From: Crocodylus rhombifer
Taxonomy: Eukaryota > Chordata > Crocodylia > Crocodylidae
Direction of reading: 5' to 3'
DNA length: 64,000 nucleotides
NCBI GenBank assembly: GCA_038503035.1
Contig: JAVSML010001084.1
Span: 487,875-551,874 of the forward strand
Shown here piece by piece: positions 1 to 9,879 of the stretch. The position numbers and the translations under genes were made by a program. The notes beneath the pieces were generated by a model. The model saw only the letters and a list, made by a program, of their open reading frames with translations, made no database searches and was not told where the DNA came from. The first letter of the stretch is position 1. Every line of letters starts with the position of its first letter.

Positions 1-1546
1 TCAAGGAATGAATGCAGCATACCACAATCTGATACCAAATCACTCTGTATAAAATTTTCATGGACTTCAGTGGTAGTTTTATATAGAAATTGATAACAAC
101 AGATAGTTACTTTTATCTCTCTGGATATTTTTGTAACTTCAACCTAAGCATAGCTCTTTTTGAACAAAAGGCTATACACATATGATCGTCGGCTGGCACC
201 ATTCTATGTTCCACAGCCATTGACATTAATGCAAGCCTTTGAAACAGACTCCTATTTGGTGGACATTTAAAGAAGTTTTCCAAATCCTTTCCTATCAGTA
301 TATTGGATGCTGTTTTTTCTCATGACTTAACTCCACCCCTAGCAGTATACTCAGTTTCCTTCTATTGAAAGAGAAATGAGTTACCTTCTTGCCACTCTAC
401 ACTGTATAACTTCATCTGGTAAGCCAGCTTTTGGAGTTTGGGCTAGGAGACCCTTAAGATCCCCTTCCAACCTATGATTATGCTTAACAGCCTGGTTCAA
501 AGCCAAATGGAGTAAATGGGAGCCCTCCTGCTGGATGAAGCCTTTCCAATAGAAACCTTAAGTTCAGAGACTATTCAGTAAGCAGACTAGACTCCTAAAC
601 CACCACGCACAATAACCTTCACCAGCCTTACAAGAAGGGTTGTTCCTTATCTTGGCTCCTCCCCAAAGTCTTTCCTTATTACAGCCATTTTATTTGATTT
701 CTTTTCTGTTGTAGCTTATGTAAATTGAAGTCAGTACAAGTACTTGGCTTTTATAATCCTGCTTTTTTTTTCTGAATACTTGGCTCTATTTAAGGCTCCT
801 ACACTTGCTTTTTGTTATACAGCAAGAATGCAAACAGTACAAAATTTCCATATCACAACCATAGTTGTACACTGAGCCAAAACCACACATTGATATCCTG
901 TTTGTCCTGAAAAAGATTCTGATGTTGTTAATGGTTGGATGGACAGGATATTAGGAAACAATAATCTTGCCTTTCTGCTCCTCAAAAACACTGAGACAAT
1001 GGATGGCAGTCAGTAATGTGCCCAGAAAGGGTAATCAGATGAAGGACAAGCTGTTTAACAGAACATGCTGTAAGAAGAGCTCCTCCAGAAGACAGCTTTA
1101 TGACAATTTATAAATAAAAATGTTTCTACCTGTTTTAATGTCTATTCATCTTCTGCTAAAATACTGAAAAGAACTAAAGAAAAAACAGTTAAAGTCTGTT
1201 TAGTAAAATAAAGGAAAATAATTATAAATTATTTTGAAGCTGTGGTCTGCAGGAAGTCTTTTTTTTCAACTGCTTCATTCTTTTCTTCTCCATATTTGTT
1301 GATAAGTATGTTTCATCAAATATTACTTGTTCAGTCACTTTCTGAGGCCATTTTCAGTTTTGAGGTTTTTCCTCATGTTTTTATATTTATTTTTTTCTTC
1401 TACTCTGAGAGTTTATTTTTAATTCCAAAAATTCATTGTTTGACCTACTGCCAATAGCATTTTTGGCTACTGTTTCTCGTTATCTTTGTAGAGTTTGAAT
1501 TGAATTCAATAAGAATTAACACAGTAACAAAATAACGTCTTTATAG
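1..1546. other. AT-rich non-coding DNA, no gene seen
   Basis: I see no credible coding frame, RNA gene or structured repeat in this stretch apart from a weak CR1 3'-end remnant near 439-487. The one long frame, around 1242-1457, is a pyrimidine-rich low-complexity translation (Phe/Ser/Ile rich) and is not protein-like. Confidence 0.6.
439..487 (+). mobile_element. Possible old CR1 3'-end remnant
   Basis: The segment reads TTTGGGCTAGGAGACCC then CCCCTTCCAACC then CTATGATTATG. This matches, with changes, the terminal block shared by the clear CR1 copies in this window: a GACTGGATGATCT-like stretch, then GGTCCCTTCC, then short TCTATG-type repeats. No upstream CR1 sequence is recognisable, so this would be an extreme 5' truncation. 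A chance match over so short a block is possible. Confidence 0.4.
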
Positions 1547-2046
1547 GGCGAGACTACACGTGTTGATATTACTGCACAGTGTGGGCTCATGTCTACACGT
1601 GCATGCCTGAACTGTGCAGTAAATATGGCAACTTACACTTACTTGAGTGTAAATTTGATGTTTGCATTGTGTAGGTTTCAAATTTATGCCTGATTATTTA
1701 GTGCTCGGTAACACATGTGTAAATGCATTACTGTGCAGTAACCCAGCCCCACCCCACCTCCAGCTGGGTCTGCCCAGCCACTAAGGGGCCAGTCTGAGCC
1801 CAGCCTCAGGGCTCCTGGCTAGCTGCATCTCCTGGCTTCAATTTGGGACTAAAGTTAGTCCCAAGTGCTGGCATCTGGCTCTGGCTTCAATTTGGGACAA
1901 CTTGGGACTAAAGTTAGTGCCAAGGGCTGGCAGCCATGTGGCTGAAGGCTAAAGCTCTCTCAAGTGGCCACAGCGGCACATGGCAGGCTGTTCTGACCTG
2001 GGATTAAATTTAGTCCCAGGTTGCCTGCATGTGTAGACACCAGCCT
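1547..2046. mobile_element. MITE-like element, GTCTACAYG termini
   Basis: The left end carries GGGCGAGACTACACGTG at 1547 and again GGGCTCATGTCTACACGTGC at 1584. The right end, near 2025-2046, is GCATGTGTAGACACCAGCC, the inverted counterpart. The interior has CTGTGCAGTAAATATGG and TTGAGTGTAAATTTGAT, both also found at 14470-14600, so the two loci share a family. Internal palindromes of the TGGGACTAAA...TTAGTCCCA type recur. The doubled left end suggests a small insertion or duplication at that terminus. I could not find an unambiguous target duplication. Crocodilians are known to carry MITE-like families of this general style, but I cannot assign a name. Confidence 0.6.
1832..1933. repeat. Imperfect tandem duplication inside the MITE
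   Basis: A unit running from CTGGCTTCAATTTGGGACT through AGTTAGTCCCAAGTGCTGGC (about 1832-1873) is repeated at about 1881-1933, with an extra AACTTGGGACT stretch in the second copy. The unit contains the TGGGACT...AGTCCCA inverted motif typical of this element's interior. Confidence 0.65.
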
Positions 2047-2077
2047 ATTCCTGTTTACTGCAGAGTAAGTTACAGTT

Positions 2078-2178
2078 TATGGGCATGTCTACATGTACAT
2101 ATAAATTGGCTTAAATATACTGTGCAGTAATTTAGTGCATAGTAAATTTAAGCTGCAGTGCATGTACATGTAGACACA
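2078..2178. mobile_element. Short palindromic MITE
   Basis: The left end GGGCATGTCTACATGTACAT is mirrored at the right by ATGTACATGTAGACACACCC. The inversion continues outward as AGTTTAT and ATAAACT. The centre, around TACTGTGCAGTAATTTAGTG, uses the same CTGTGCAGTAA word as the neighbouring 1547-2046 element. At about 100 bp it is the smallest clear member of the GTCTACA group here. Because the flanks are themselves part of the palindrome, the target duplication cannot be separated from the terminal repeat. Confidence 0.65.
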
Positions 2179-2940
2179 CCCATAAACTATCAGGAAGGAT
2201 ATTTATTTATCTTGCTTTCTTAAGGAGCTTCTTGCAGGCTTTTATTTGTTCTCAGCTACAGATTTTTAGTAGTAAGCTAACAAAAAGCTGGAAAGGTGAC
2301 ATGGCAGTTGGACATGGTATATATGCAACATGGAAAATGTCACCTGTACATGGCACTGTTCTATTTAGTCACATTTTCAAAAACCCTGCTGAAGTCACTG
2401 AGACATTTGAGTATGCTAGTATGGAGGGGCATTCAGAAAACAAACAAACAAACAAACAGACTTTTAATCTAAATTCAAGCATTGTGTCTAAGTTTTCACA
2501 TCACATGAGTATAGGAAGAGTAACAAAATAAACAGAAATGCACAGAAGGTCTATATCCATTCTCCAAATTAAATATCTAGAATTCAGAAACAATCTAAAG
2601 ATATTGATCTTATCTTTAACTCTATTGGAACTCAAGGGAATATTTCCAGTTGTTAAATTAGGTGCCAGTTTAGGATTTTGGTGGAATTAAAGGGGCTAAG
2701 TCAGAAGAAGAGATTCAGGAAACCTACACCACGAGCCCTCACACACTTACATCCTTAAACTCCTAAAATTAGATTTATAAGCATGCACAGAATATGCTAT
2801 CTGAAAAACTGGATGCCAAGCTCCAATTTAAGATTTGTAATCTAGAATGGAGCTGGAGAAACACTTAAACTCTGCCACAAACAATTTTGCATTCATCCCA
2901 GAGCCAAACAGGCTACTTTCTTTCAAAAGGCAGGGGGGCT
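2179..2940. other. Non-coding, no gene seen; (AAAC)n run
   Basis: This is AT-rich DNA without a recognisable feature except a short (AAAC)n tract at about 2441-2460. The frame at 2232-2531 runs through that microsatellite and has no protein-like character beyond it. Confidence 0.5.
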
Positions 2941-3035
2941 GTGGTGTTCCTTAATTGCCTAGTGGTTAGATCAGTCATTCAGGAAGTGGGGACTTTGGGT
3001 TTAGGCCCTTCTCTGACTGAGGGGGTTTTAATCAA
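2941..3035 (+). mobile_element. tRNA-derived SINE fragment
   Basis: The words GCCTAGTGGTTAGATCA and, further on, GGGTTTAGGCCC resemble the A and B box regions of tRNA-derived SINE heads (GTGGTTAGAGCA, then GGTTCRANNCC), with an intervening run like CAGGAAGTGGGGACTTTGGG. Only the head region is visible and it is diverged. Similar scraps occur at 5420, 6350, 9640 and 35640. Confidence 0.4.
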
Positions 3036-3317
3036 GCTTCTAGAAGAATTATTTATTCTCTAGGCTATAGAATAATCTGGGAAAGACACTCTCCATCCTT
3101 TCTCCTGAAGCTGAGGCATTATGTAGAAAGTTATGCCACAGAGAGAGTTTGCAATGAGGAGAATGACTTGGTTGCCCAATGATGATGGCACTCCCATGGG
3201 AGGCAGGGGTGCTGGGTTCTGATTTGAGTTCCCAAAGCTTTTTATCCAATGATTGTCTAATGTAAAAATTACATATAATCCTGGAATAGTAGTGGTGGAT
3301 GGTAGCTCCACCTAGAC

Positions 3318-3695
3318 CAGTGGTGCCCAAACCATCCAGCTCCAGGGGCCAGATGAGTGGACTGGATTGGAATGCTGTGCAGGGCCAGGTAATGACTGGA
3401 TCTGACATGTGGAGTTGGCTTGCAGACTGACCCCGCATCCTAGATCCAGTGCCGGACCAACTCCACATGGAGAGGTCCTTTGCAGGCCCATGTTATCTGG
3501 CTTGTGGGGCTCCACAGATCCAGAAATTTGGTGGTAGGTAAGTGGTGGCATTGTTAATTGCTGCAGCTCCAGAGATGTGGCAGATAACAATCCCCCTGCT
3601 GACAAATTTCTGGATCCACGAGGAGCCCCATGGGCCAGGTGATATGGCTCTGTGGGTCAGATCTGGATCATGGGCCATAGGTTAAGCATCACTCA
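3318..3695. mobile_element. hAT-like non-autonomous element, fold-back core
   Basis: The left terminus CAGTGGTGCCCAAACC and right terminus GGTTAAGCATCACTCA are imperfect inverted copies of the CAGNGGTG type seen in hAT elements. Inside, GGGGCTCCACAGATCCAGAA followed by ATTTG (about 3506-3530) is inverted at about 3603-3630 (CAAATTTCTGGATCCACGAG), so the core can fold. The GGGCCAGAT and GGGCCATAG phrases recur in the elements at 53930-54132 and 57747-58208. I find no matching 8-bp flanks, so the copy may have lost or mutated its target duplication. Confidence 0.6.
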
Positions 3696-4490
3696 GACTC
3701 TTTTATGGGTTGGTAGTCAGGAAACTCTCCTGGGAATCTGAGCCTCCTCAGACTGCAGACAGCTTAAATTCCAAATATTCCACCTCCTGTGTGAATGAAC
3801 TAAGCTATGATGCAAAATGTGGGAACCATCCTATCTTGGAAGAGGGCTCTGGATCCTGACTCCATATCAGGAACTGGTGTGGTCCCAGAGCTAGCTGACA
3901 ATCAACTAATTGTCTGGCACCTGGCTTTCAAATTGGCAGTGCAGGGGGAGCCTGGGATCATGATCCTGGGCTCCCCCTGTGCTGGCCAGTGGGCCATGAT
4001 TGGAATGTGATCTTTGAACCCAAAACTGCATGTCGTCCCATGCATGTGTGGCATGGTAGTTGCCATGATTGTTGGGATTGGGGATCAGATGCCATCACTC
4101 CTTCAAATGAACTTCTGTCAGCAGCCTAGATCCTGAAAGTCCCTGTTCCCAAGCTCTGGAGACATCTGAAACCTAAAAATTCTTCTTCTGCTGAGACCCA
4201 GAAATACTTGTGACAGGGCTGAGCAGTTTAAGGCAGCTTATATATAAGCCTGATTGGGAACCACGAACTAGGGGTATGCACAGGAGTTCAGGCAGCCCGT
4301 TGGGGAGGTTCTTTAACTATGGTGCTTTACACAAAGCACCATGAGTTGGAATACTATTGAACCCAATAGGCAATCGCCTGTTTGTTGTGGTGGGCTTGGA
4401 GCCTGCTTGCACTGGCCCAGGACAGCAGGCACAAGCACTCCAGTAGCCTCCTGGGAGGCTGCTGGACCACCTTCTCCCCAGCCCTGTTCC
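3696..4490. other. Non-coding, possible degraded repeat at 4269 onward
   Basis: No gene is seen. At 4269 CTAGGGGTATGCACAGG could pair with CTATCCACACCCTAG near 5049-5063 as inverted ends of a roughly 790-bp element, but the match is short and the flanks show no duplication. I do not call it an element. Confidence 0.35.
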
Positions 4491-4519
4491 CCAACCCACC
4501 CCACCCCACCCCACCCTAC
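4491..4519 (+). repeat. (CCACC)n microsatellite
   Basis: About six pentamer units of CCACC/CCCCA lie inside a GC-richer stretch (about 4380-4800). The long frames on both strands here owe their length to this composition and are not genes. Confidence 0.85.
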
Positions 4520-5418
4520 CAGCTGGCAACTGTCAGTAGTGGTGCCTCCCAAGACCCCAGCAGAGGTAGTCAGGTTGGGCCCATGAGGCAAGACAGTTTC
4601 CAGCCTCAGCTCCAGGCAGGGCAGCCATGAGGCTGCAACTGTTAAGACACTTGCATGGTGGGGGATGGGGGGGAAGGTAGTCCCCCTGCTGAGTGGGCTT
4701 AGCTCAGCTCCCCACAAGACCCAAACAGGGGTACTTGGGGGGCAGGGGGGACACATGTGGCAGAGGGGGCTCTCTTCCTCCTCCCGGCTGTGCAGGGAGA
4801 AGTTGGAGATTTTTTGTCTCCTCTCTGTGACAGCACTGCAAAAGCTGCATGGGATATGGGCAGAATTGCCCAAAATTAACCCTTGCATATTCCATAAGAA
4901 GCCTGCTTTAGGGTGCCCCTGTCTGATACTATATCAGATGATGGTTATGTTTTCAGGTGATCAACATTTTTAAAAGCAGCTGTGAATGTTTGTTGTGTTA
5001 CTTCAACAGAGCACTTTTAGGGATTTCATCACGTGAAAAATGTAATTTCTATCCACACCCTAGATATTCCTTTGCCTATCCCTGTCTCTGCTGAGAGGTT
5101 TGATCTAATAGATTTAACTCCAAACACAATTCAGCTATAGCCATAACTTTTTTTTTAAAGATAGGTGGAAGGGGCATCTCCTTTTAATATAATAGTTCTG
5201 TGACTAAAACAGTTTCCCAAAATGTGGGAGCTATTGGCTATAACCCTCTATTAGTGGAGTGGGGGAGATTAAAACCCACTGTTGGAGAGTGCTTTAACCA
5301 TAAAACTATAGATTGTTCTAGGGTAAAGACAATCCTTTCTCCTCCTTTTGATACAGTTCTATTACGCAGAAAAGAAAGATTTACTTGGCCATAGAATGGG
5401 AACAAGACTAAGCCTGAC
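4520..5418. other. Non-coding, GC-richer then AT-rich
   Basis: The first 300 bases are G- and C-rich with low-complexity frames; the rest is AT-rich. No motif, splice-bounded exon or RNA was recognised. Confidence 0.5.
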
Positions 5419-5419
5419 T

Positions 5420-5476
5420 CTGTAGCCTAATGGCTACAAAACTCAGGTGGGAAAGGGAAGACTTGTGCTTCAGTTT
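5420..5476 (+). mobile_element. tRNA-derived SINE scrap
   Basis: TGTAGCCTAATGGCTACAAA then ACTCAGGTGGGA resembles the head of the tRNA-type SINE (GTAGCCTAGTGGTTAGAGCA, then CTCACCTGGGA). It lies directly against the 5479 MITE, which may have inserted in or beside it. Confidence 0.35.
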
Positions 5477-5478
5477 TT

Positions 5479-5819
5479 GGGTGTCTATTCACATGCTCTG
5501 GGGTGAAGGAGGGGGGCGCGTTAATTCGAGTGGTTCTGTGAGCCGTTTTAATTAATGCATTGTCAGTGTCATGTGTTTCAGCGTCCTGTGCTTCAGAATG
5601 GTGGTGGTGCTTTAACTAAAGCGTGTTAGGTAAGCTTTAGTTAAAGTGCCCCTGCCACCATTTTGACATGTGAAGACACTGGATACACGTGACATAGAGG
5701 TGCTGGAGTGCGCTAATTGGCGTGCTCCAGCAGACTTGCAGCAGACTTGATCAAGTTTACTCCAGTACATGCTAATTAGTACATGTTGGAGCAGAGGTCT
5801 GTCATGTGTGCAAGTGCCC
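5479..5819. mobile_element. MITE with palindromic core, copy 1
   Basis: Termini GGGTGTCTATTCACATG and CATGTGTGCAAGTGCCC are inverted. The core reads GCTTTAACTAAAGC...AAGCTTTAGTTAAAGTGCCCC, flanked by AATGGTGG on one side and CCACCATTTTG on the other. A second block has GTGCTCCAGCAGACTTG and TACATGCTAATTAGTACATG. The same blocks, in the opposite orientation, make up 39735-40024, and a truncated copy lies at 8430-8590. Five T residues flank both ends, which could be a duplication or chance. No coding frame is present, so it is non-autonomous. Confidence 0.75.
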
Positions 5820-6345
5820 TTTTTTCTTAGGATTCCTGAAGTATTTTATATTGGACAGTGATTGGATAAAATACATAAACAACCTTTGAAGAAAGGACTG
5901 GGACCCACATGAGTTCCAGTGGGCTAGTTTGACCTTTTCCTCTGGGCTAGGAGGTCATGCTGGTGTAAAGGTCTTTCTATTCTAAAAAGTGTTGTTTTTT
6001 TTATGTTCAGTGGAACAGTCAGAAAAAGAGGTAAAGGGTAGTTTCCAAACAACCTAGAGACTTGTGGTTACAACCGTCTCTTAACATAGAAGTTCCAGCA
6101 TTTTTTAGACTTGAGGCACCCCTGGGTAAACTTGAGGTGTTCCTCAGAAAATGCCAGCTCTTAATTTTAACTTTTTTTTTTACTACAGAAACGTTATAGA
6201 GCAGTTTTTCTGTTGCAAAAAACTCAGAAAGACTACAACTATGGATTTCCATTTGAAATCTCTGGGTTTATCTTATTAATCATGTTTGAAAACCTAACCG
6301 TGTTAACATGCCATAGTACAATGTAATCCTGGTTGACAATCACTG
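5820..6345. other. Non-coding, nothing recognised
   Basis: AT-rich sequence with no credible exon, RNA or repeat structure that I can support. Confidence 0.5.
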
Positions 6346-6349
6346 TCCT

Positions 6350-6460
6350 AGAAGGTAGGAAGTATGAGGCTGAGAAGAGCATTAAAACCAGGTAACTTGC
6401 ACCTTAGGTGGATACTTTAACTACTCGCACCTTAGGTGGATACTTTAACTACTAGTCCAT
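6350..6460 (-). mobile_element. Possible inverted tRNA-type SINE scrap with duplication
   Basis: The stretch around CCTTAGGTGGATACTTTAAC, followed by TACTAGTCCATTG, reads on the minus strand as a tRNA-SINE head (CAATGGACTAGTAGTTAAAG, then TATCCACCTAAGG). It holds a tandem duplication, listed separately. Assignment to a SINE is tentative. Confidence 0.35.
6397..6452. repeat. 28-bp tandem duplication
   Basis: Units 6397-6424 and 6425-6452 are identical except for one base (TTGCACC against TCGCACC at the unit start). Such low divergence between units implies a recent local duplication. Confidence 0.9.
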
Positions 6461-7127
6461 TGAATAAAAGGTGGAAGGCACTTTCTCTTTTGAATGAATA
6501 TGTCCTCTTTTGCATTATTTTTGAATGATTTCCATTCTGCACATATGTGTTAGGGATGATTTGGGCATGCCTATTAGTTTGAGCCTCTGAGAGAAGGTAG
6601 GCAAAGTAATTCCTAGCTTGAGGATTCCAGTTGGCCTGAGGTGTGACACACATGCTGAGTTGCTCAGCCTTGACAAGATGGCTGCAGTTCTGGGCATGCA
6701 GAATAATTGACCTTTAGGTGGCTGGGAAATTTAGTGGTAGACACTTAGGTTCTTACCAACTTTAGGAACTCATGAGATTATGCAGGGGTTTGAGAATCAC
6801 ATTCTTAGATTCAGGTGCCTACATTCTGCCTAAATTCTGCAGGTTTGCCTCTTTTTGGATCCAACCCCAGAATTAGACAGGACCCATTTACCTCCCTGAT
6901 AAATGCTTTGCATTATCAGGTTGGGACCTGTATTAGGGAGGAATGAGGAAGGGCTCCAGTTGGGTTGGCCAGAGGCATTATGAATGTGCGGGTGAGGAAT
7001 TACATCCAGCCACCCAAAGGAGAATGAACCAATCAGCAGTATCATCACTTGTCTGCAAGCAGATTGTGCTGTCTCTATCTGTAAGCATGCATTAATGTAT
7101 GGCTGAGGGGTAACCACATTTCGGCCA
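6461..7127. other. Non-coding, nothing recognised
   Basis: No supported feature. The frames at 6830-7186 and 6432-6697 have no recognisable family. Confidence 0.5.
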
Positions 7128-7132
7128 TCAAG

Positions 7133-7629
7133 GCTAGGGACAGAAATTACACATAGACCAGTATAAGTTATCAGAAACCAGTTCAAATCTGCAACACAGC
7201 ATAAATTCAGTACACATAAACCACTTTCAGAATTGCTGAAACTAATTTAAGATAAACTTGGATGAATGTAGTAGTATCAGACTTAACTGATTTCGGTTAA
7301 ATCAGTTTATTGAGCTTCTGTCCCAGATCCTTCCAGATTCAAGTTAACTCATAGTCCTTCAGCATCCCAGGATGTTTTATACCTCCCCTGCAAGACCCCC
7401 CCCACTCAGGGTGGGTGAGCTAGTCCAAGCTGTTTGCTCGAGTCAACAGGGAGACATGTTCTATCACCCCTTGGCTTCTGGCCTGGGCCACTGCAGGCAT
7501 GTGGCTGCATTCCCAGAATCAAAAATGAATGTCTGTTCACTTGCTTATTGGTTCAATGTATACAGCTTAGACTAAATTGCAAAGATAGTATTGATTTAGT
7601 CTCCAGCTTTCTGACTGTCTGTACTTAGC
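7133..7629. mobile_element. Non-autonomous transposon with 5-bp TSD, copy 1
   Basis: The left end GCTAGGGACAGAAATTACAC and right end CTGTCTGTACTTAGC are imperfect inverted repeats. The flanks TCAAG (7128-7132) and TCAAG (7630-7634) match perfectly. A subterminal inverted pair (GGGACAGA ... TCTGTCCC, to about 7324) is nested inside. The element matches 55037-55692 along its whole length, including GGCTTCTGGCCTG and CACTGCAGG blocks. There is no transposase frame. The superfamily is unknown; a 5-bp duplication does not fit the 8-bp hAT elements elsewhere in the window. Confidence 0.7.
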
Positions 7630-7634
7630 TCAAG

Positions 7635-8429
7635 AGATATTTTCAGCTCTGGCTAGTTTCACCACTATGTCTTCTGGAAGGACACATCAACCACTGCTGC
7701 TTCCTGTGTACAGAAGAAAGATGTGTTTTTTTTCAATTGTATCTAGCATTGCCGTACCTAGACATTTCCTAGCTATATTGGATATGCATAACAGAGTTCC
7801 TAGGGGATTTTAGTCTTCTGTTCTTCTCTCTTGCCTGATTATAGAGAGCTTGGCTCGTGTACATATTACATGAAGCTTGGCTCATGTATACATTACATGA
7901 TCATCCTAGAAGTTGAAAGAATTAAAGTAGCCCTTTTATTCTGATAGTCTTTATGCATTCGCATGCTATTTTATCATAGGAACCCTGTCTCATTTAGTAT
8001 ATAGGCTGCACTGTGCAGCTTGGGGAATGAATTAGGGCTGTGTTGGCAATGAAGCTATTTCTGTATGACCTGTATTTCATTTGTCCTAGAAATTTGTGAA
8101 CGTGTTGAGGGTGGGACAGATGAAAGCTAGAAAAGAAAAGCTGGTTTTGTGTTTAAAGTACTTGACTAGTACTTAGAAGTCTATGTTTTTACCTTTTCTG
8201 TAGATTTTCCAGGTGATACAAATCATCTGAACCAAAACTTTGGCATGTGGCCACTAATTGTGCAGTTCTTATTTTCTGGATGCTCAATTTGAGACACCTG
8301 GAGTTTCATGTTCAGAAATACTCAGTTCTCACAACTTCAACCGAAATCAAGATAAACTGTGGTTGTTCCACATTCCTGGTAGTAAGGAAGTATGATTCTG
8401 AGGTATAGACACAAAATCTGGAATCTGGG
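7635..8429. other. Non-coding with a 27-bp tandem duplication
   Basis: No gene seen. At 7847-7900 two adjacent 27-bp units (AGCTTGGCTCGTGTACATAT... and AGCTTGGCTCATGTATACAT...) differ at about three positions. The rest is AT-rich and unremarkable. Confidence 0.6.
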
Positions 8430-8590
8430 GGTATCTGTATCCATGCCAGGAGGTTGCTCTGAAGCACTGTAATTACAACACATCAGAGTAGATTCGATTA
8501 ATTGAGTCTACTGGAGCATGCTAATTAGCACACTTCATCCAGCCTCTGTATCTCATGTATCAGCATCCCCATGCTTCAAAATGGCGGTGT
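8430..8590. mobile_element. Truncated copy 3 of the palindromic-core MITE
   Basis: AGATTCGATTAATTGAGTCT, ACTGGAGCATGCTAATTAGC and TGCTTCAAAATGGCGG follow the order found in 39735-39900. The copy stops at the GT microsatellite, before the AACTAAAGC core, so its far half is missing. Confidence 0.65.
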
Positions 8591-8608
8591 GTGTGTGTGT
8601 GTGTGTAT
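8585..8608 (+). repeat. (GT)n microsatellite
   Basis: About 10-11 GT units directly at the truncation point of the preceding MITE. Slippage or recombination at this tract may account for the loss of the rest of the element. Confidence 0.9.
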
Positions 8609-9638
8609 AGTGGTGTTTCATTTTGATCGTGGAAAAGTGTGGATTTTGGATTACTTGTTTTTAACTGGAAAATTGGGTTGGGTTTTTTTATCTGAGAAAT
8701 CCAGGATCCCTGTTTATTTCACAGGGGTAACAGGGCAAATAAGTTCATTAATATTTGTGATGCACTTATGAGCAGCCTCTAAAAGCCCAGGAAGCAACTG
8801 TTAACTCTGTATTCAGTGCAATATTTGGTTGATGTGCTCTACTAAAGTACGAGGATACAGAGAAATATTGAACCACTGACTATACACTTAACACTGTGTA
8901 TTGAAAGAGAATAGGTTCCTGCAGGAAAATGATTTTTCATGTAATTAAAGTCTGTACCATAATGTACATGCTCAAGGAGGCAAGATTAGGACTGTACAGA
9001 CAGTTTTAACATTGTCTAATTTTTGAGTTGCTTATCTTTGTAACTATTAGGCTGTTTTTTAACATTGCTTTTATGTGGAATTTTCTATTTTTTATTAAGA
9101 AAAAGAGCAAAACAAATGCTGTTACTTATAATTTATAGAATCATCAGGCCTTGAATGCTGATATGTAAGTACTGCAACATACAGGTCATCACCTGAGCAC
9201 GAAGCTACTTGTATTAGTGGCTAGAAGGAGAAGACTAAAGTGGGTAGAAACTCATGGATATAGTAGGGTAAATTTGCATAAGCAGCCCCATTTACAGACA
9301 TTACAGCAGAAAACAAAGTATGACAAGCGACATATGTAAAAGTTTGAGATTCAATTTTGCTGTTTTAAAGATCAAGTACACCTGATCAGGTATATCTCAG
9401 AAGTAATATGGGTTACAAGTGGTACAGATGTATTAACACCAATTAGTAGAAAGAGTAAGTTTACAACTCAGGGTATTTTGGCTCCCAACCAAGGACAGAA
9501 TCCCTTTTAACTTTATGTGCATGAATGGTAGTTACTCAGCTGCACAGTTCCATACATGTGTACCTAAATCCTGAAATTGTATTTGGACAAAAACCTGTGA
9601 TTAGTGAGGTTAAGAAGGAGGGCCTTCCTGTCTTTTAG
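8609..9638. other. Non-coding, nothing recognised
   Basis: AT-rich DNA without a supported exon, RNA or repeat. Confidence 0.5.
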
Positions 9639-9776
9639 CCCAATAGTGTAGTAGTTACTAACTCAAGAAGCAGAGGACCCATAATAGCACCCCTTCCATC
9701 CCCCACCGAGAAGGGTATGACTATGAAACCTCTGATTTCCTAGAACAGTGCTGTAACCATCAGGCCACAGGTTAGG
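9639..9776. mobile_element. Diverged two-sided tRNA-type SINE remnant
   Basis: AGCCCAATAGTGTAGTAGTT on the left and CTGTAACCATCAGGCCACAG on the right read as inverted versions of a tRNA-SINE head (GTGGTTAGNGC / GCNCTAACCAC). Between them lie AGCAGAGGACCC and a CCTCTGATTTCCTAG block. The fit is loose. Confidence 0.35.
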
Positions 9777-9879
9777 GATCCCCTCTTCAGTCCTCTTGAA
9801 GTTGACCTTAGGGGCAGCCAAGCAAGAGGGATATGTAGGACCGGAAGGATGGTTCCAAGCTCAATATATGTGGCTCAAT

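Noticed and set aside
4313..4888. Long minus-strand frame of 191 codons
   Set aside because: It crosses a (CCACC)n tract and a G/C-rich stretch that opens frames on both strands at once. There is no domain, and splice or promoter signals are lacking.
4269..5063. Possible 790-bp element with CTAGGG-type ends
   Set aside because: The inverted match is short and interrupted and the flanking octamers differ.
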